Shown here one piece after another: positions 52,355 to 61,133 of a stretch of DNA of 64,000 nucleotides. Every line of letters begins with the position of its first letter. Position 1 is the first letter of the stretch. Source of the stretch: Mycolicibacterium austroafricanum (GTDB lineage Bacteria > Actinomycetota > Actinomycetes > Mycobacteriales > Mycobacteriaceae); the NCBI RefSeq assembly GCF_902705885.1, contig NZ_CACSIP010000001.1, positions 43,918 through 107,917 of the forward strand, read 5' to 3'. The translations under genes were made by a program, and so were the position numbers. Below the pieces are notes generated by a model that had not been told where the DNA came from, did no database searches, and saw nothing but the letters and a program-made list of their open reading frames with translations.

Positions 52355-53659
52355 ATGCCTCTGCAGCCCTCGATGAAGCTCCTGTCCGTCGATGACCACA
52401 TGATCGAACCCCCGCACGTGTGGACCGACCGCCTGCCCAGGAAGTATCGGGAGGACGGCCCCCGCATCGTCGAGTTCCCCCGTGAGGGTAAACCGCCAAT
52501 GCACCAATGGGTTTACGAAGGCCGCGCCTATCCCAACATCGGCCTCAACGCCGTGGCCGGGAAGTCGCCCGAGGAGTTCGGCGTCGAGCCGGTGCGTTAT
52601 GACGACATGATCCCTGGCTGCTACGACCCGAAGGCACGGCTGGCCGACATGGACATCGACGGCGTCCACGCCATGCTCTGCTTTCCCTCCTTCCCGCGAT
52701 TCTGCGGCACGGTGTTCCTGGAAGGCACGGACAAGGACCTGGCCCTGCTCGGCGTCCAAGCGTGGAACGACTTCTCGCTCGACGAATGGTGCGCCACCGA
52801 CCCGGCGCGCTTCATCCCGATGATGATCAGCCCGTTGTGGGACACCTCGCTGATGGTGGCCGAGATCGAACGCAACGCGGCCAAGGGCTGCCGCGCCGTC
52901 GGGCTGCCCGACAACCCGATGAACCTCGGCCTGCCGAGCTTCCACACCCCGCACTGGGACCCGGTCTGGTCGGCCCTCGAAGAAACCAACATGACCGCGG
53001 TCATGCACTTCGGGTCGGGCGGGCTGCCGCCCTCGACAGCGTCCGAGGCGCCGTTCGCGGTGATGGTCACCCTGATGGGGACGACGTCGATGGCCGCTGC
53101 CATCGAGCTGGTCTTCTCCCCGGTGTTCCACAAACACCCGAATTTGAAGGTCGCGTTCTCCGAAGGCGGCATCGGGTGGATGCCCTACCTCGTCGAGCGA
53201 GCCGACTACGTCTGGCGCAAGCACAAGTACTACCAGAACATCCATCCGACGATCGCCCCCTCGGAACTGTTCAAGCGCAACATCACCGGCTGCTTCATCG
53301 AAGACGAGGTCGGCGTCTCGCTGCGCCACAAGATCGGTGTCGACAACATCACCTGGGAGTGCGACTACCCGCATTCCGATTCGTTCTGGCCCAAGAGCCG
53401 GGCACGGGCCGAGGAGATGCTGGCGAACGTCCCCGACGACGAGGCCGCCAAAATCGTCGAACTGAATGCCCGGCGCTGGTACGCCTTCCCCGAGGAGGGA
53501 TTCAAGGCCTCGACAGCTGACAGCGGATGGCGTCCGAACAACGGTGCGCCGCCGGAGTATGACTACGACGCGGTGATGTCGGACCACGGTGGCATCGGCT
53601 ACGGCGCCTTCATCGAGAACCTCGCCAACCAGATGGCGAACAAGGAGCAGAAGGACTAG
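52355..53659 (+). CDS. Amidohydrolase family (Amidohydro_2/ACMSD-like) protein, paralogue of 35204-36514
   Basis: A 434-residue TIM-barrel metal protein. DDH near residues 13-15, His in AVMHFGSGG and Asp in CDYPHSDSFWP are the expected metal and catalytic residues. It shares PNIGLNAVAG, CYDPKARLADM and SEGGIGWMPYLVER with the first amidohydrolase in the island, so duplication within the pathway is likely, each copy linked to its own ACAD pair. AAGGA precedes the ATG. The C-terminus runs into the SMP-30 stop on the other strand (4-bp overlap). Confidence 0.86.
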   Translation: MPLQPSMKLLSVDDHMIEPPHVWTDRLPRKYREDGPRIVEFPREGKPPMHQWVYEGRAYPNIGLNAVAGKSPEEFGVEPVRYDDMIPGCYDPKARLADMDIDGVHAMLCFPSFPRFCGTVFLEGTDKDLALLGVQAWNDFSLDEWCATDPARFIPMMISPLWDTSLMVAEIERNAAKGCRAVGLPDNPMNLGLPSFHTPHWDPVWSALEETNMTAVMHFGSGGLPPSTASEAPFAVMVTLMGTTSMAAAIELVFSPVFHKHPNLKVAFSEGGIGWMPYLVERADYVWRKHKYYQNIHPTIAPSELFKRNITGCFIEDEVGVSLRHKIGVDNITWECDYPHSDSFWPKSRARAEEMLANVPDDEAAKIVELNARRWYAFPEEGFKASTADSGWRPNNGAPPEYDYDAVMSDHGGIGYGAFIENLANQMANKEQKD

Positions 53660-54594
53660 GCACCGGGAGCACCGAGCGCCGATCGCCAATCGTCGACGGC
53701 CATCAGGCGCCCGGACGACGCGAGCGTGAGATAGAGCGTCGCCTCGTCGTCGCTGAGTGTCATGTTGGTGGTCATCGGATCGTCAAGCGGCAGCGCCCCG
53801 AGCAGCTGTCCGGAGGGCGCGAAAGCGGTGACTCCGCCTGCGCCCAACGTCGCCACCAGAATGGTGCCGTCGCGCGCGACGCACACGCCGTCCGCTCCGC
53901 CGATGTTCAGCGGACCGCCGCTGGGCACGGTCGCGAGTCCACGACCGCCGACGACGCACCCTGGGCCCGACAACGTGAATTCCCACACCCGGCGGGTGCG
54001 CGTCTCCGCAACATAGAGGCGGTCGCCATCCGGCGACAGCGCGACGCCGTTCGGCATCTCCAGCGGGTACACGATCTCCTCGAGACACCCGTCCGGCGTT
54101 CCGTACAACAGGCCCGTCACGGTACGACTTCGGCCGCGCGTGGTACCGCCGTCGGTCACATAGAAGCCGCCCTCGGAATCGACGCACAGATCACTGGGAC
54201 GGACCAGAGGGGTGGGGCCGGAGCGAGCATCGAACTCCACTGCCAGCGTGTGCACCGACCCGTCGAGCTCGACGAGCTGAAGCTGCGGGGTCACGGGTTC
54301 GTCGGCCGCCCCGACCGGCCGGAACAGTTGCGCACAGCCGTCGAAGTCGTAGGGCCACCACCCGATACCGAATGTCGAGCCACCGTTCTGGCACACCACC
54401 AGCCGGCCGTCAGGTAGCAGCCCGACTCCGTTGGGCCCGCCGCCCGTGTCGGCGACCAGGTCGACGGCCCCGTCGGGCCGAACCCGAGAGATGCGTCCGG
54501 CCGCCATCTCGGAGAGCAGGACCGAGCCGTCGGGACATGCGATCGGGCTTTCCGGGAATGCGAGGCCCGCTGCCACACAACGCACGTCAGTCAC
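53656..54594 (-). CDS. SMP-30/gluconolactonase-like beta-propeller protein
   Basis: A 312-residue six-bladed propeller. Metal-site residues typical of the family are visible: Glu in AFPESPIACPDG, Asn in EMPNGVALSPDG and Asp in GGADGVCVARDG. SMP-30 proteins hydrolyse lactones, so opening a lactone ring made by oxidation of a cyclic ketone is a reasonable guess. The GTG at 54594 overlaps the preceding gene's stop by 4 bp (GTGA); a reading from 54609 is less likely. Confidence 0.84.
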   Translation of the reverse strand: MTDVRCVAAGLAFPESPIACPDGSVLLSEMAAGRISRVRPDGAVDLVADTGGGPNGVGLLPDGRLVVCQNGGSTFGIGWWPYDFDGCAQLFRPVGAADEPVTPQLQLVELDGSVHTLAVEFDARSGPTPLVRPSDLCVDSEGGFYVTDGGTTRGRSRTVTGLLYGTPDGCLEEIVYPLEMPNGVALSPDGDRLYVAETRTRRVWEFTLSGPGCVVGGRGLATVPSGGPLNIGGADGVCVARDGTILVATLGAGGVTAFAPSGQLLGALPLDDPMTTNMTLSDDEATLYLTLASSGRLMAVDDWRSALGAPGA

Positions 54595-55118
54595 CGGACC
54601 GACCGCCACCAGGCAGCGAACTCGGGATCGGCGAGCGGGATGTCACCGACGCCGACCTGGCCCTGAGGCCAGTTCGCGGCGGGCTGGGAAAGAGGTGACT
54701 GGTCGTGCGAGGTGCCGTACCACAGCCTGTGCCGGCGATGCGCGAACAGCCATCGCCCGCTGAGCTTTTCATACCGATCCTCGTACTTGATCAGCTGCTC
54801 GAGAAAACCGTCCTCGCGGGTCTGGGCGTAGCAGTGTGCCCAGACCTGCCCGGACCCGTGGGTATCGTCCTGCAGATCGATGAGGTGGTTGGCCACCAGC
54901 ATCACCGCGAACAGGCTTCCCGCCAGGCTGTCGGTCATCAACCGGCGCAGTCCGTCAGGCCCCTGGCCGTACTTACCGAAACGGGCGTGTGGAGAGAACA
55001 GCTCGGCCATCGCGTCGACGTCTCGCGCCTCCACTGCGGCGGCGTAGCGGATCGGCAACGATCGGATCTCGTCGCGGGCCAGTAGCGCCTCGATCGGATC
55101 GACCTCGGTGGCGGACAC
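54591..55118 (-). CDS. SnoaL/NTF2-like fold protein
   Basis: A 175-residue protein with the SnoaL_4 pattern: EALLARDEIRSLPIRYAAAVEARDVDAMAELFSPHARF at the N-terminus and ANHLIDLQDD, AHCYAQTRE, YEDRYEKLSGRWLFAHRRHR in the barrel. Family members include ketosteroid-isomerase-like enzymes and dehydratases. No catalytic Asp/His set can be fixed by eye. It starts with GTG directly after the stop of the SDR gene, within a four-gene operon (SDR-SDR-SnoaL-SMP30). Confidence 0.82.
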   Translation of the reverse strand: MSATEVDPIEALLARDEIRSLPIRYAAAVEARDVDAMAELFSPHARFGKYGQGPDGLRRLMTDSLAGSLFAVMLVANHLIDLQDDTHGSGQVWAHCYAQTREDGFLEQLIKYEDRYEKLSGRWLFAHRRHRLWYGTSHDQSPLSQPAANWPQGQVGVGDIPLADPEFAAWWRSVR

Positions 55119-55895
55119 TCATCCACCCGTCACGTTGATGTCCTGGCCGGTGATGGCCGAAGCCGCATCAGAGGCAAGCCACAGGGACACTTCGGCGACC
55201 TCATCGGGCTGCACCAACCGGCCCAGCTTGTTGAGCGCAGCGAGTCGACTGCGCAACTCCCCCGGGTCAAGGCCGTCCTCGGCTGCGCGGCGGGCCACGT
55301 AGGAGTCGAAGAGCTCACCGGCAACGCTACCGACGACCACGGTGTTGACCCGAACTCCGCTGGTGCCGAGCTCGAGTGCCAACGTCTGCGCCAGCGCACT
55401 CAGACCGAGCTTGGCAGCCGCATAGTGCGCCTTCTTCGGCTGCACCACACGCGCTGCCGCTGACGACACGAACTGTAGATTGCCGCTACCCGCCGGAATC
55501 ATCGCTTGGCTCAGCGCTTCCCGTGCCAGCACCATAGGCGCGAAGAGATTTGTCGCGAACACGTTCTGCCAGTTGGCGACAGTGGCGTCGCTGACGCGTT
55601 GGTCGATGCCGGGCACCGCCGCGTTGTTGACCAGCACGTCGAGCCTGTCCCATCGTTGCATGATGGCACCGATGACTTCGTGGCACAGCGACTCCTCGCG
55701 GATGTCGGCCACATGCACCGACGCGGCACCGCCCTCCTCGGCGATGACGCCGGCCGTGACCGCAAGTTCGTCAGACCGCCTCGCGACCAGGGCGACGTTC
55801 GCCCCGCGCGCGGCGTATCGTCGTGCCAGCACACGCCCGATTCCCCCACTGGCCCCGGTGATGACGACGACTTGACCGGTGAAATCGGAACTCAC
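55119..55895 (-). CDS. Short-chain dehydrogenase/reductase
   Basis: A 258-residue SDR. TGASGGIGRV near residues 13-22, NNAAVPG at strand 4, Ser in FVSSAAA and Tyr/Lys in HYAAAK. GQDINVTGG is the C-terminal end. The NADP-type arginines in ARRSDE suggest NADP(H). The GTG at 55895 is preferred because the longer reading overlaps the upstream SDR. It lies 5 bp downstream of that gene. Confidence 0.88.
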   Translation of the reverse strand: MSSDFTGQVVVITGASGGIGRVLARRYAARGANVALVARRSDELAVTAGVIAEEGGAASVHVADIREESLCHEVIGAIMQRWDRLDVLVNNAAVPGIDQRVSDATVANWQNVFATNLFAPMVLAREALSQAMIPAGSGNLQFVSSAAARVVQPKKAHYAAAKLGLSALAQTLALELGTSGVRVNTVVVGSVAGELFDSYVARRAAEDGLDPGELRSRLAALNKLGRLVQPDEVAEVSLWLASDAASAITGQDINVTGG

Positions 55896-55900
55896 GGCCG

Positions 55901-56722
55901 CTACCCGTCCAGCAGCATTTTGGCCATGGGGGTACCCGCGGGAAACACCTCGGTGATTCCGGCGCTCAGATAGCCGGAATCGGTGACCATCGTGATGCCG
56001 CTGACCACACTGGCCGCGGCACTGCACAGGAACAGCAGCGGGTAGGCCTGCTCCAGTGGCGTCGCCGCATCAACACCCACCTTTGCGCGGTAGTCGGCGC
56101 CGAAATCCAGCCAAAGTTCCGCATTGGCCTGAGCCAAGGGGGTATCGGTAGGTCCGGGGCAGATCGCGTTGACGCGGATGCCCTCGGACACCAGACTCAT
56201 CGCCTCCCGCGCCACGTATGCGCACACCGCCTGCTTGGTGAACATGTAGTGGGCACAGCCGTTGTCGACCGTCCATGCGGCCGCTGTCTCAAAGTCGGCG
56301 ACGTCGAGGAACTCGTTGAGCTGCACCATGTTCGAGCGCCAGGCCAACCCGGCCGCTGAAGAAATGAATCCGATCGCCGACCCTCGCGGCAGCATGGCGC
56401 TGTCTCGTAGGCGATCGATGAGGTAGCGGTGTCCGATGAAGTTGATCCGCTCGATGCCGGGACCGTCGGCAACGCCGGCGCACGCGAACAACGCGTCCAG
56501 TGTGCCACCGCATTCGGCGACCGCTGCATCGATGCTGGCTTTGTCGGCCAGGTTCAGCCCGATGGCCGTCACGCCCGGAAGATCACATGTCGCGTAGTCC
56601 ATCACCACGACCTCGGCTCCCGCGTCGAGGGCCAACCGTGCCGTGGCGTTGCCCATCCCGGTAGCGCCACCGACGACGAGCACACGCTTGCCTTGGTAGG
56701 AAAAAGCGTCGAACAGACTCAA
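55901..56722 (-). CDS. Short-chain dehydrogenase/reductase (3-alpha-HSD-like)
   Basis: A 273-residue SDR with an unusual layout: GGATGMGNATARLAL for the nucleotide loop, Ser in FISSAAG, then a long insertion (residues about 130-160) before the Tyr/Lys pair in HYMFTK. This insertion resembles bacterial 3-alpha-hydroxysteroid dehydrogenase/carbonyl reductases, which hints at a bulky alicyclic substrate. TTG start, with AGGAGG just upstream. First gene of the leftward operon, with operator-like site 8 ahead of it. Confidence 0.86.
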   Translation of the reverse strand: MSLFDAFSYQGKRVLVVGGATGMGNATARLALDAGAEVVVMDYATCDLPGVTAIGLNLADKASIDAAVAECGGTLDALFACAGVADGPGIERINFIGHRYLIDRLRDSAMLPRGSAIGFISSAAGLAWRSNMVQLNEFLDVADFETAAAWTVDNGCAHYMFTKQAVCAYVAREAMSLVSEGIRVNAICPGPTDTPLAQANAELWLDFGADYRAKVGVDAATPLEQAYPLLFLCSAAASVVSGITMVTDSGYLSAGITEVFPAGTPMAKMLLDG

Positions 56723-56777
56723 GGCGCCTCCTGGAGCAGGTCACGAGGCCGGCGTGGCCCCAACGCTCATACAAGAG

Positions 56778-56799
56778 TACACATAGTGTTCTAGTGTTA
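56778..56799. promoter_or_regulatory. Island operator-like site 8
   Basis: The minus strand reads AACACTAGAACACTATGTGT, an 18 of 22 match to the 44763 copy and one of the two best repeats. It lies in the divergent gap between the SDR operon and the phosphotransferase gene. Confidence 0.65.
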
Positions 56800-56864
56800 A
56801 ATAGCAAATTGGTTGAGCCCGATTGGTCGGCGCAGACCAGCACTATTGTCTGGAGGCAGGGCCC

Positions 56865-58193
56865 GTGAAAGACTCCGTCGTCGAAAGCTGGGTCTCGATC
56901 AACATCGGTCCGGTTCGTACCATCGAACGCCAACAGCGTTGGCGACCAGCGTGGTTCGTCACGGCGGACCGCGACGGTCAGGAAATCCGCCTCTACGTGC
57001 GGGGCGATCGCGAGGGGTTCGGCTTCGCAACTGTCTCAGCCGAAGCGACAGTCCTGCGTGTGATGAAAGCGCATGGCATCGCGGTCCCGCACATCTACGG
57101 CGAGATCCCAGAAGCGTCAGCGGTCGTGATGGACTGGCTGCCTGGCGAGCCCAACCCCTGCAGCGCCGACGAGGCCGAGCAGGTTCACGCTGTGATGGAC
57201 GACTACGTCGATGCTCTGGTGCGTGCCCACGACATCGATCCGGCGGCATTTGCCGCCGCCGGCCTGGAGATCCCGACCGGCCCCGACGCGGTCGCCCTCG
57301 GCTACTTCGAGACGTTCGTGACGCGCTACCGCGAGTTCAAGCAGCGCCCGGAGCCCTTGCTGGAGTTCGCCATCGGCTGGCTGCGGCGCCACGTGCCGAC
57401 GCACCGGTCCACCCCGAGTTTCGTGTTGGGCGATACCGGGCAATTCATGTACGCCGACCGCCGGATCACCGGACTGATCGACGTCGAGCTCGCCCACATC
57501 GGCGACGTCTCCCACGACCTCGCGGGCCTTCGACTACGCAACGTGACCGAACCGATGGGCGATCTGGGTCGTCTTCTACGAACATACGAAGACCGCTCAG
57601 GGGAACCGCTGGACCGCGCGGCGATCGAGTTCCACACCGCCAAGTTCGCGCTGTGCACCCCGCTGGGAGTTGCGATAGTCCTGCACCTCGACCTGCCCTT
57701 GCCCGACATCGTCCAGTACATCGAATGGTTTCATCTGCTGTCGTTGCACACGATCGAATCCATCGCGCGGCAGGCCGACGTTGCCTTGTCGACGGTCTCG
57801 CTCCCCGACCCGGTACCGACGCCCTATCCCGGGGCCATCGCCGGTCTGCCGTCCATGATCGAGTCGCTGGACGTGCCCACCGGCATCGCCGAGTACCAGC
57901 GGCAGTCTGTCGCGACCGTGGCCCGGTTGTCTCACCGGGCCAGCACATACGCCCACGCCATCGACGCCGCGGACCTCGATGACCTCGAGGAACTACTCGG
58001 GGCACGCCCCGCCGACCGGGCAGTCGGCGATCAGGCCCTGGAGCGATTCGTGCTGACGGCCGGGCCCGCACAGGATGCCGCTCTGATCGTGCTGCTCCAT
58101 CGCCGAGTAATGCGTCAACTCCTGCTCATCGAACCGATGCTGACCGGAGGGCGAATCGGGCACGTCACTCCCTTGAGCGGCCTGCTGGGCTGA
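56865..58193 (+). CDS. Phosphotransferase (APH/choline-kinase-like) with a degenerate catalytic loop
   Basis: A 442-residue protein of the aminoglycoside-phosphotransferase-like kinase fold. The loop that should read HGDxxxxN is LGDTGQFM: Asp190 is kept, but His is Leu188 and the Asn is Met195. The later metal-binding Asp206 (LIDVELA) is present. Related APH domains in ACAD10/ACAD11 phosphorylate 4-hydroxyacyl-CoAs, so a role in acyl-CoA metabolism is possible, but the altered loop argues for changed or weak catalysis. The GTG at 56865 has GGAGG about 8 nt upstream. Confidence 0.83.
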   Translation: MKDSVVESWVSINIGPVRTIERQQRWRPAWFVTADRDGQEIRLYVRGDREGFGFATVSAEATVLRVMKAHGIAVPHIYGEIPEASAVVMDWLPGEPNPCSADEAEQVHAVMDDYVDALVRAHDIDPAAFAAAGLEIPTGPDAVALGYFETFVTRYREFKQRPEPLLEFAIGWLRRHVPTHRSTPSFVLGDTGQFMYADRRITGLIDVELAHIGDVSHDLAGLRLRNVTEPMGDLGRLLRTYEDRSGEPLDRAAIEFHTAKFALCTPLGVAIVLHLDLPLPDIVQYIEWFHLLSLHTIESIARQADVALSTVSLPDPVPTPYPGAIAGLPSMIESLDVPTGIAEYQRQSVATVARLSHRASTYAHAIDAADLDDLEELLGARPADRAVGDQALERFVLTAGPAQDAALIVLLHRRVMRQLLLIEPMLTGGRIGHVTPLSGLLG

Positions 58194-58212
58194 TCGCCTG
58201 CACGCCCGAAGG

Positions 58213-59013
58213 TCACCGCCCTTTGAACAGCGGGTCTCGCTTCTCGGTGAAGGCGGCGACGCCCTCGGCGACGTCGTCGGTGCCGGCGACCTGTTCGACC
58301 AACAGCGCCTCGGTACCGAACGCCGTAGCCCTGTCGACGTCGAGGGCCTGGTTGAGCATCATCTTGGCTGCGGCCAGCGCGCGAGTCGGCCCGTCGGCCA
58401 GACGCTGCGCCCAATCGCCGGCCAGCGCGTCCAACTGCTCGCGGTCGGCGACGAGTTCGTTGACCAGACCGACGCGATGCGCATCGACGGCCGACAGTTG
58501 CTCACCGAAGAGAATCAGCTGCTTGGCGACGTTGAACGGAACCTTGCGGGTCAGCAGGTAAGCCGCACCGCCGTCGGGAGCCAGTCCACGGCGGACGAAC
58601 AACTCGATCAGTGCGGCGCTCCGCACGGCGATGACCAGATCGCAGGCCAGCACCATACTGGCACCGACACCGGCCGCGGTGCCGTTGAGCGCACAGATCA
58701 CCGGTTTCTCGCAGTCGAGCAGGGCAGCCACCACGGCCTGCGACCCGGTGCGCAGGATTCTCGCCGCATCTCCGGCGGCGCGGTCCTGGCTGGGCCGCAT
58801 GTTGGGGTCACGCAGATTGGGCCCGGTGCAGAAGTGCCGCTCCCCGGCGGCGGTGAACACCACCGAGCGGACCTGGGGGTCACTGGACGCCGAGGTCAGT
58901 TGGTCGATCAGGTCCCGCTGCATCGCGCGGGTCACCGAGTTCCCGACCTCCGGCCGGTCGAGCACCAGCCAGCGCACCGCACCCTCGGTGCGCACCGTCA
59001 GCCCGGTGCTCAC
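58213..59013 (-). CDS. Enoyl-CoA hydratase/isomerase family protein
   Basis: A 266-residue crotonase. ERHFCTGPNL and GTAAGVGASMVLACDL form the CoA/oxyanion site. The first hydratase Glu position is Ser or Met, while Asp occurs in GLAPDGGAAYLL, the pattern of PaaG-type and dienoyl/epoxyacyl-CoA isomerases rather than hydratases. Its GTG overlaps the P450 stop by 4 bp, so it is coupled to the third P450. Confidence 0.88.
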   Translation of the reverse strand: MSTGLTVRTEGAVRWLVLDRPEVGNSVTRAMQRDLIDQLTSASSDPQVRSVVFTAAGERHFCTGPNLRDPNMRPSQDRAAGDAARILRTGSQAVVAALLDCEKPVICALNGTAAGVGASMVLACDLVIAVRSAALIELFVRRGLAPDGGAAYLLTRKVPFNVAKQLILFGEQLSAVDAHRVGLVNELVADREQLDALAGDWAQRLADGPTRALAAAKMMLNQALDVDRATAFGTEALLVEQVAGTDDVAEGVAAFTEKRDPLFKGR

Positions 59014-60206
59014 AACGTGATGGGGACGCTGGCCGGACCCCGGACGGAGTTGGTGTGGACGTAGGACACGTTCTGCTCATCGACATCCCACTCCGGGAAT
59101 CTCTTGAGCGTCTCCTCCAGCGCCACCCTGGCCTCCAATCGAGCCAGCGCTGCTCCGAGGCAGAAGTGCGCGCCGTGCCCGAAACTGATGTGCCGGATGC
59201 CCGTTCGTGTCACGTCGAAGGTGTCGGGACGCTCGTACTGGCGCTCGTCGCGACCGGCCGAGCCCGTCAGCAACGCCACCTTCGACCCCGCCGGGATGGT
59301 GATGCCGTGATAGGTGGACTCCCGAAGACTGAAGCGCCCCTGCACCGGAGACGGGGCGTCGTAGCGCAACAGCTCCTCGACGGCGCCGCCGATGAGCCCC
59401 GGATCCTCGACCAGTTTGGCCCGCTGGTCAGGGTTGCGCGCAAGCGTCAGCGCCGCCCAACCGAGCAGACGGGCCACCGTCTCGTTTCCGGCGACATTGA
59501 TCATCGCGATGAACACCAGCAGCTCTCCGTCATCCAACTGTCGTGGATCCACGCCGGGAACGACGAGGTCGGAGGCCATCAGATCGCTGACGACATCGGT
59601 AGTGTGAAGCTGGCGGCGCTGCACGATCTGATCCCGGTAGTAGGCGAACAAGTTCGCCGAGGCCTCGTCCCCGGCCGCGGTGCGTTCCGGATTGCCTTCA
59701 TCGCGGTGCACCTGAGCGTCCGACCATTCGCGCAGATTGTCGTGATCCTCCTCGGGGAACCCCAGCAGCGAGCTGATCACCATCACGGGCAGCTTCGCCG
59801 AGAAGTCCGCGACGTAGTCGAAGCCCCCGGTCCCGACATACCGATCGAGGTACGCCCGACTCAGCCGCCGGACATAGTCCTCGAGCTGGGCGATCCTACT
59901 GCGAAAGAAGGTGCGGTTGACCATCTTCCGCAGCGTCGTGTGATCGGGAGGATCCATCATGATCATCGCCTTGGGCGGACCCCACGGGTCGGCGGTGATC
60001 ATGTCGAGGGTGATGCCGTGCTCGGAGGAGAAGGTCTCGGTGTCCAGCGATGCGTTCATCACGTCGTCGAACCGGCTCAACGCGTAAAAGTCGTACTCGT
60101 CGTTGTAGTACACCGGCGCTTCGTCACGCATACGCTTCCATACCGAGTAGGGCTCGGCGTGCAAGGTGCGGTCGAACGGATCCCAGCGCAGGTCCATCGT
60201 CGTCAT
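59010..60206 (-). CDS. Cytochrome P450 (third of three)
   Basis: A 398-residue P450. Haem loop FGHGAHFCLG with Cys349; I-helix NVAGNETVARL; ExxR in EELLRYD. The sequence resembles CYP families often found in mycobacterial catabolic clusters, but no CYP number is assigned. AGGAGG lies 7-12 nt before the ATG. Operator-like site 9 lies upstream in the divergent gap. It is followed by the coupled crotonase gene. Confidence 0.93.
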   Translation of the reverse strand: MTTMDLRWDPFDRTLHAEPYSVWKRMRDEAPVYYNDEYDFYALSRFDDVMNASLDTETFSSEHGITLDMITADPWGPPKAMIMMDPPDHTTLRKMVNRTFFRSRIAQLEDYVRRLSRAYLDRYVGTGGFDYVADFSAKLPVMVISSLLGFPEEDHDNLREWSDAQVHRDEGNPERTAAGDEASANLFAYYRDQIVQRRQLHTTDVVSDLMASDLVVPGVDPRQLDDGELLVFIAMINVAGNETVARLLGWAALTLARNPDQRAKLVEDPGLIGGAVEELLRYDAPSPVQGRFSLRESTYHGITIPAGSKVALLTGSAGRDERQYERPDTFDVTRTGIRHISFGHGAHFCLGAALARLEARVALEETLKRFPEWDVDEQNVSYVHTNSVRGPASVPITL

Positions 60207-60232
60207 GTCACCCTCCTCCTACTAAACACTAT

Positions 60233-60254
60233 TACACAATCTGTTTAATTGCAC
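60233..60254. promoter_or_regulatory. Island operator-like site 9
   Basis: The minus strand contains AAACAGATTGTGT and matches site 2 (39985) at 16 of 22 positions, so it belongs to the AACAGACTGTGT subtype of the island motif. It lies between the divergent P450 and crotonase genes. Confidence 0.5.
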
Positions 60255-60282
60255 TATCATTCGCTATCATTCAGTATCGTTC
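60255..60282. repeat. Three 8-bp direct repeats at 10-bp spacing
   Basis: TATCATTC occurs at 60255-60262 and 60265-60272, and TATCGTTC at 60275-60282. The 10-bp period places all three on one face of the helix. They lie directly beside operator-like site 9 and upstream of a crotonase gene, so they may bind a second regulator. Confidence 0.6.
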
Positions 60283-60317
60283 AGGGGCCACAGCGCCCAA
60301 ATCGAGGAGGCCCGCAG

Positions 60318-61130
60318 GTGGAAACGCGAGAGTTGGACCACGTCATCTACGAAAAGGACGGGCCGATCGCGCGCATCATCCTGAACAACCCGGACCGCGC
60401 CAACGCGCAGACCTCCGAGATGGTGCACAGCGTCAACGAAGCACTCGACGACGCGCAGTACGACTACGGCATCAAAGTCGTGATCATCAAGGCCAATGGC
60501 AAGGGATTCTGCTCGGGCCACATCCCGGACGGTAGCTATCCGGAGTTCAAGGCCGAGCTCGACGCCTCAGGCAAGGTGTGGCGTTCAGCCGCCCAGCTGT
60601 TCCTCTGGCCGGTGCTCAAGCTGTGGGAATTTCCCAAGCCGGTGATCTCCCAGGTCCACGGCTACGCCATCGGCGGCGGAACGACATGGGCATTGATTCC
60701 CGAGCTCACCGTGTGCTCCGATGACGCCTGGTTCCAGATGCCGCTGGTTCCGGGGTTCGGCCTGCCCGGTTCGGAGACGATGTTCGAACCGTGGGTGTTC
60801 ATGAACTACAAGCGGGCCGCCGAGTACCTGTACACCGCGCAGAAGATCACTGCCGCAGAGGCGCTCGAGTTCGGGCTGGTGAATCGGGTGGTGCCGCGAG
60901 ATGAGCTCGAAGCCACCGTCGAGGAACTCGCCGCGAAGATCGCCAAGGCCCCGCTGATCACTTTGCAGGCCACCAAGGCCGGCATCTTGCGCGCCTGGGA
61001 GAACATGGGCTTCCGGACCCACCAACAGGCCAGCAATGACCTGCAGGCCGTGGTGACCGGGTCGAAGGAGTTCCAGGACTACGTGGTCGAGCTGATGAAG
61101 AAGGCGGCCAAGCCGGCTGATCGGATATAG
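60318..61130 (+). CDS. Enoyl-CoA hydratase/isomerase family protein
   Basis: A 270-residue crotonase. NGKGFCSGHIPDG and GYAIGGGTTWALIPEL form the oxyanion region. Both hydratase glutamate positions are replaced (Thr/Trp in GGTTWAL; MPLVPGFGLPG in the second), so the reaction is not standard hydration. The GTG at 60318 has GAGGAGG 7 nt upstream; the reading from 60249 would cross the repeats and is rejected. It is followed 3 bp later by an ACAD gene, so the two are one operon. Confidence 0.88.
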   Translation: METRELDHVIYEKDGPIARIILNNPDRANAQTSEMVHSVNEALDDAQYDYGIKVVIIKANGKGFCSGHIPDGSYPEFKAELDASGKVWRSAAQLFLWPVLKLWEFPKPVISQVHGYAIGGGTTWALIPELTVCSDDAWFQMPLVPGFGLPGSETMFEPWVFMNYKRAAEYLYTAQKITAAEALEFGLVNRVVPRDELEATVEELAAKIAKAPLITLQATKAGILRAWENMGFRTHQQASNDLQAVVTGSKEFQDYVVELMKKAAKPADRI

Positions 61131-61133
61131 GCA

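Noticed and set aside
52292..53689. 465-codon minus-strand frame over the second amidohydrolase
   Set aside because: Same reason as the first amidohydrolase shadow.
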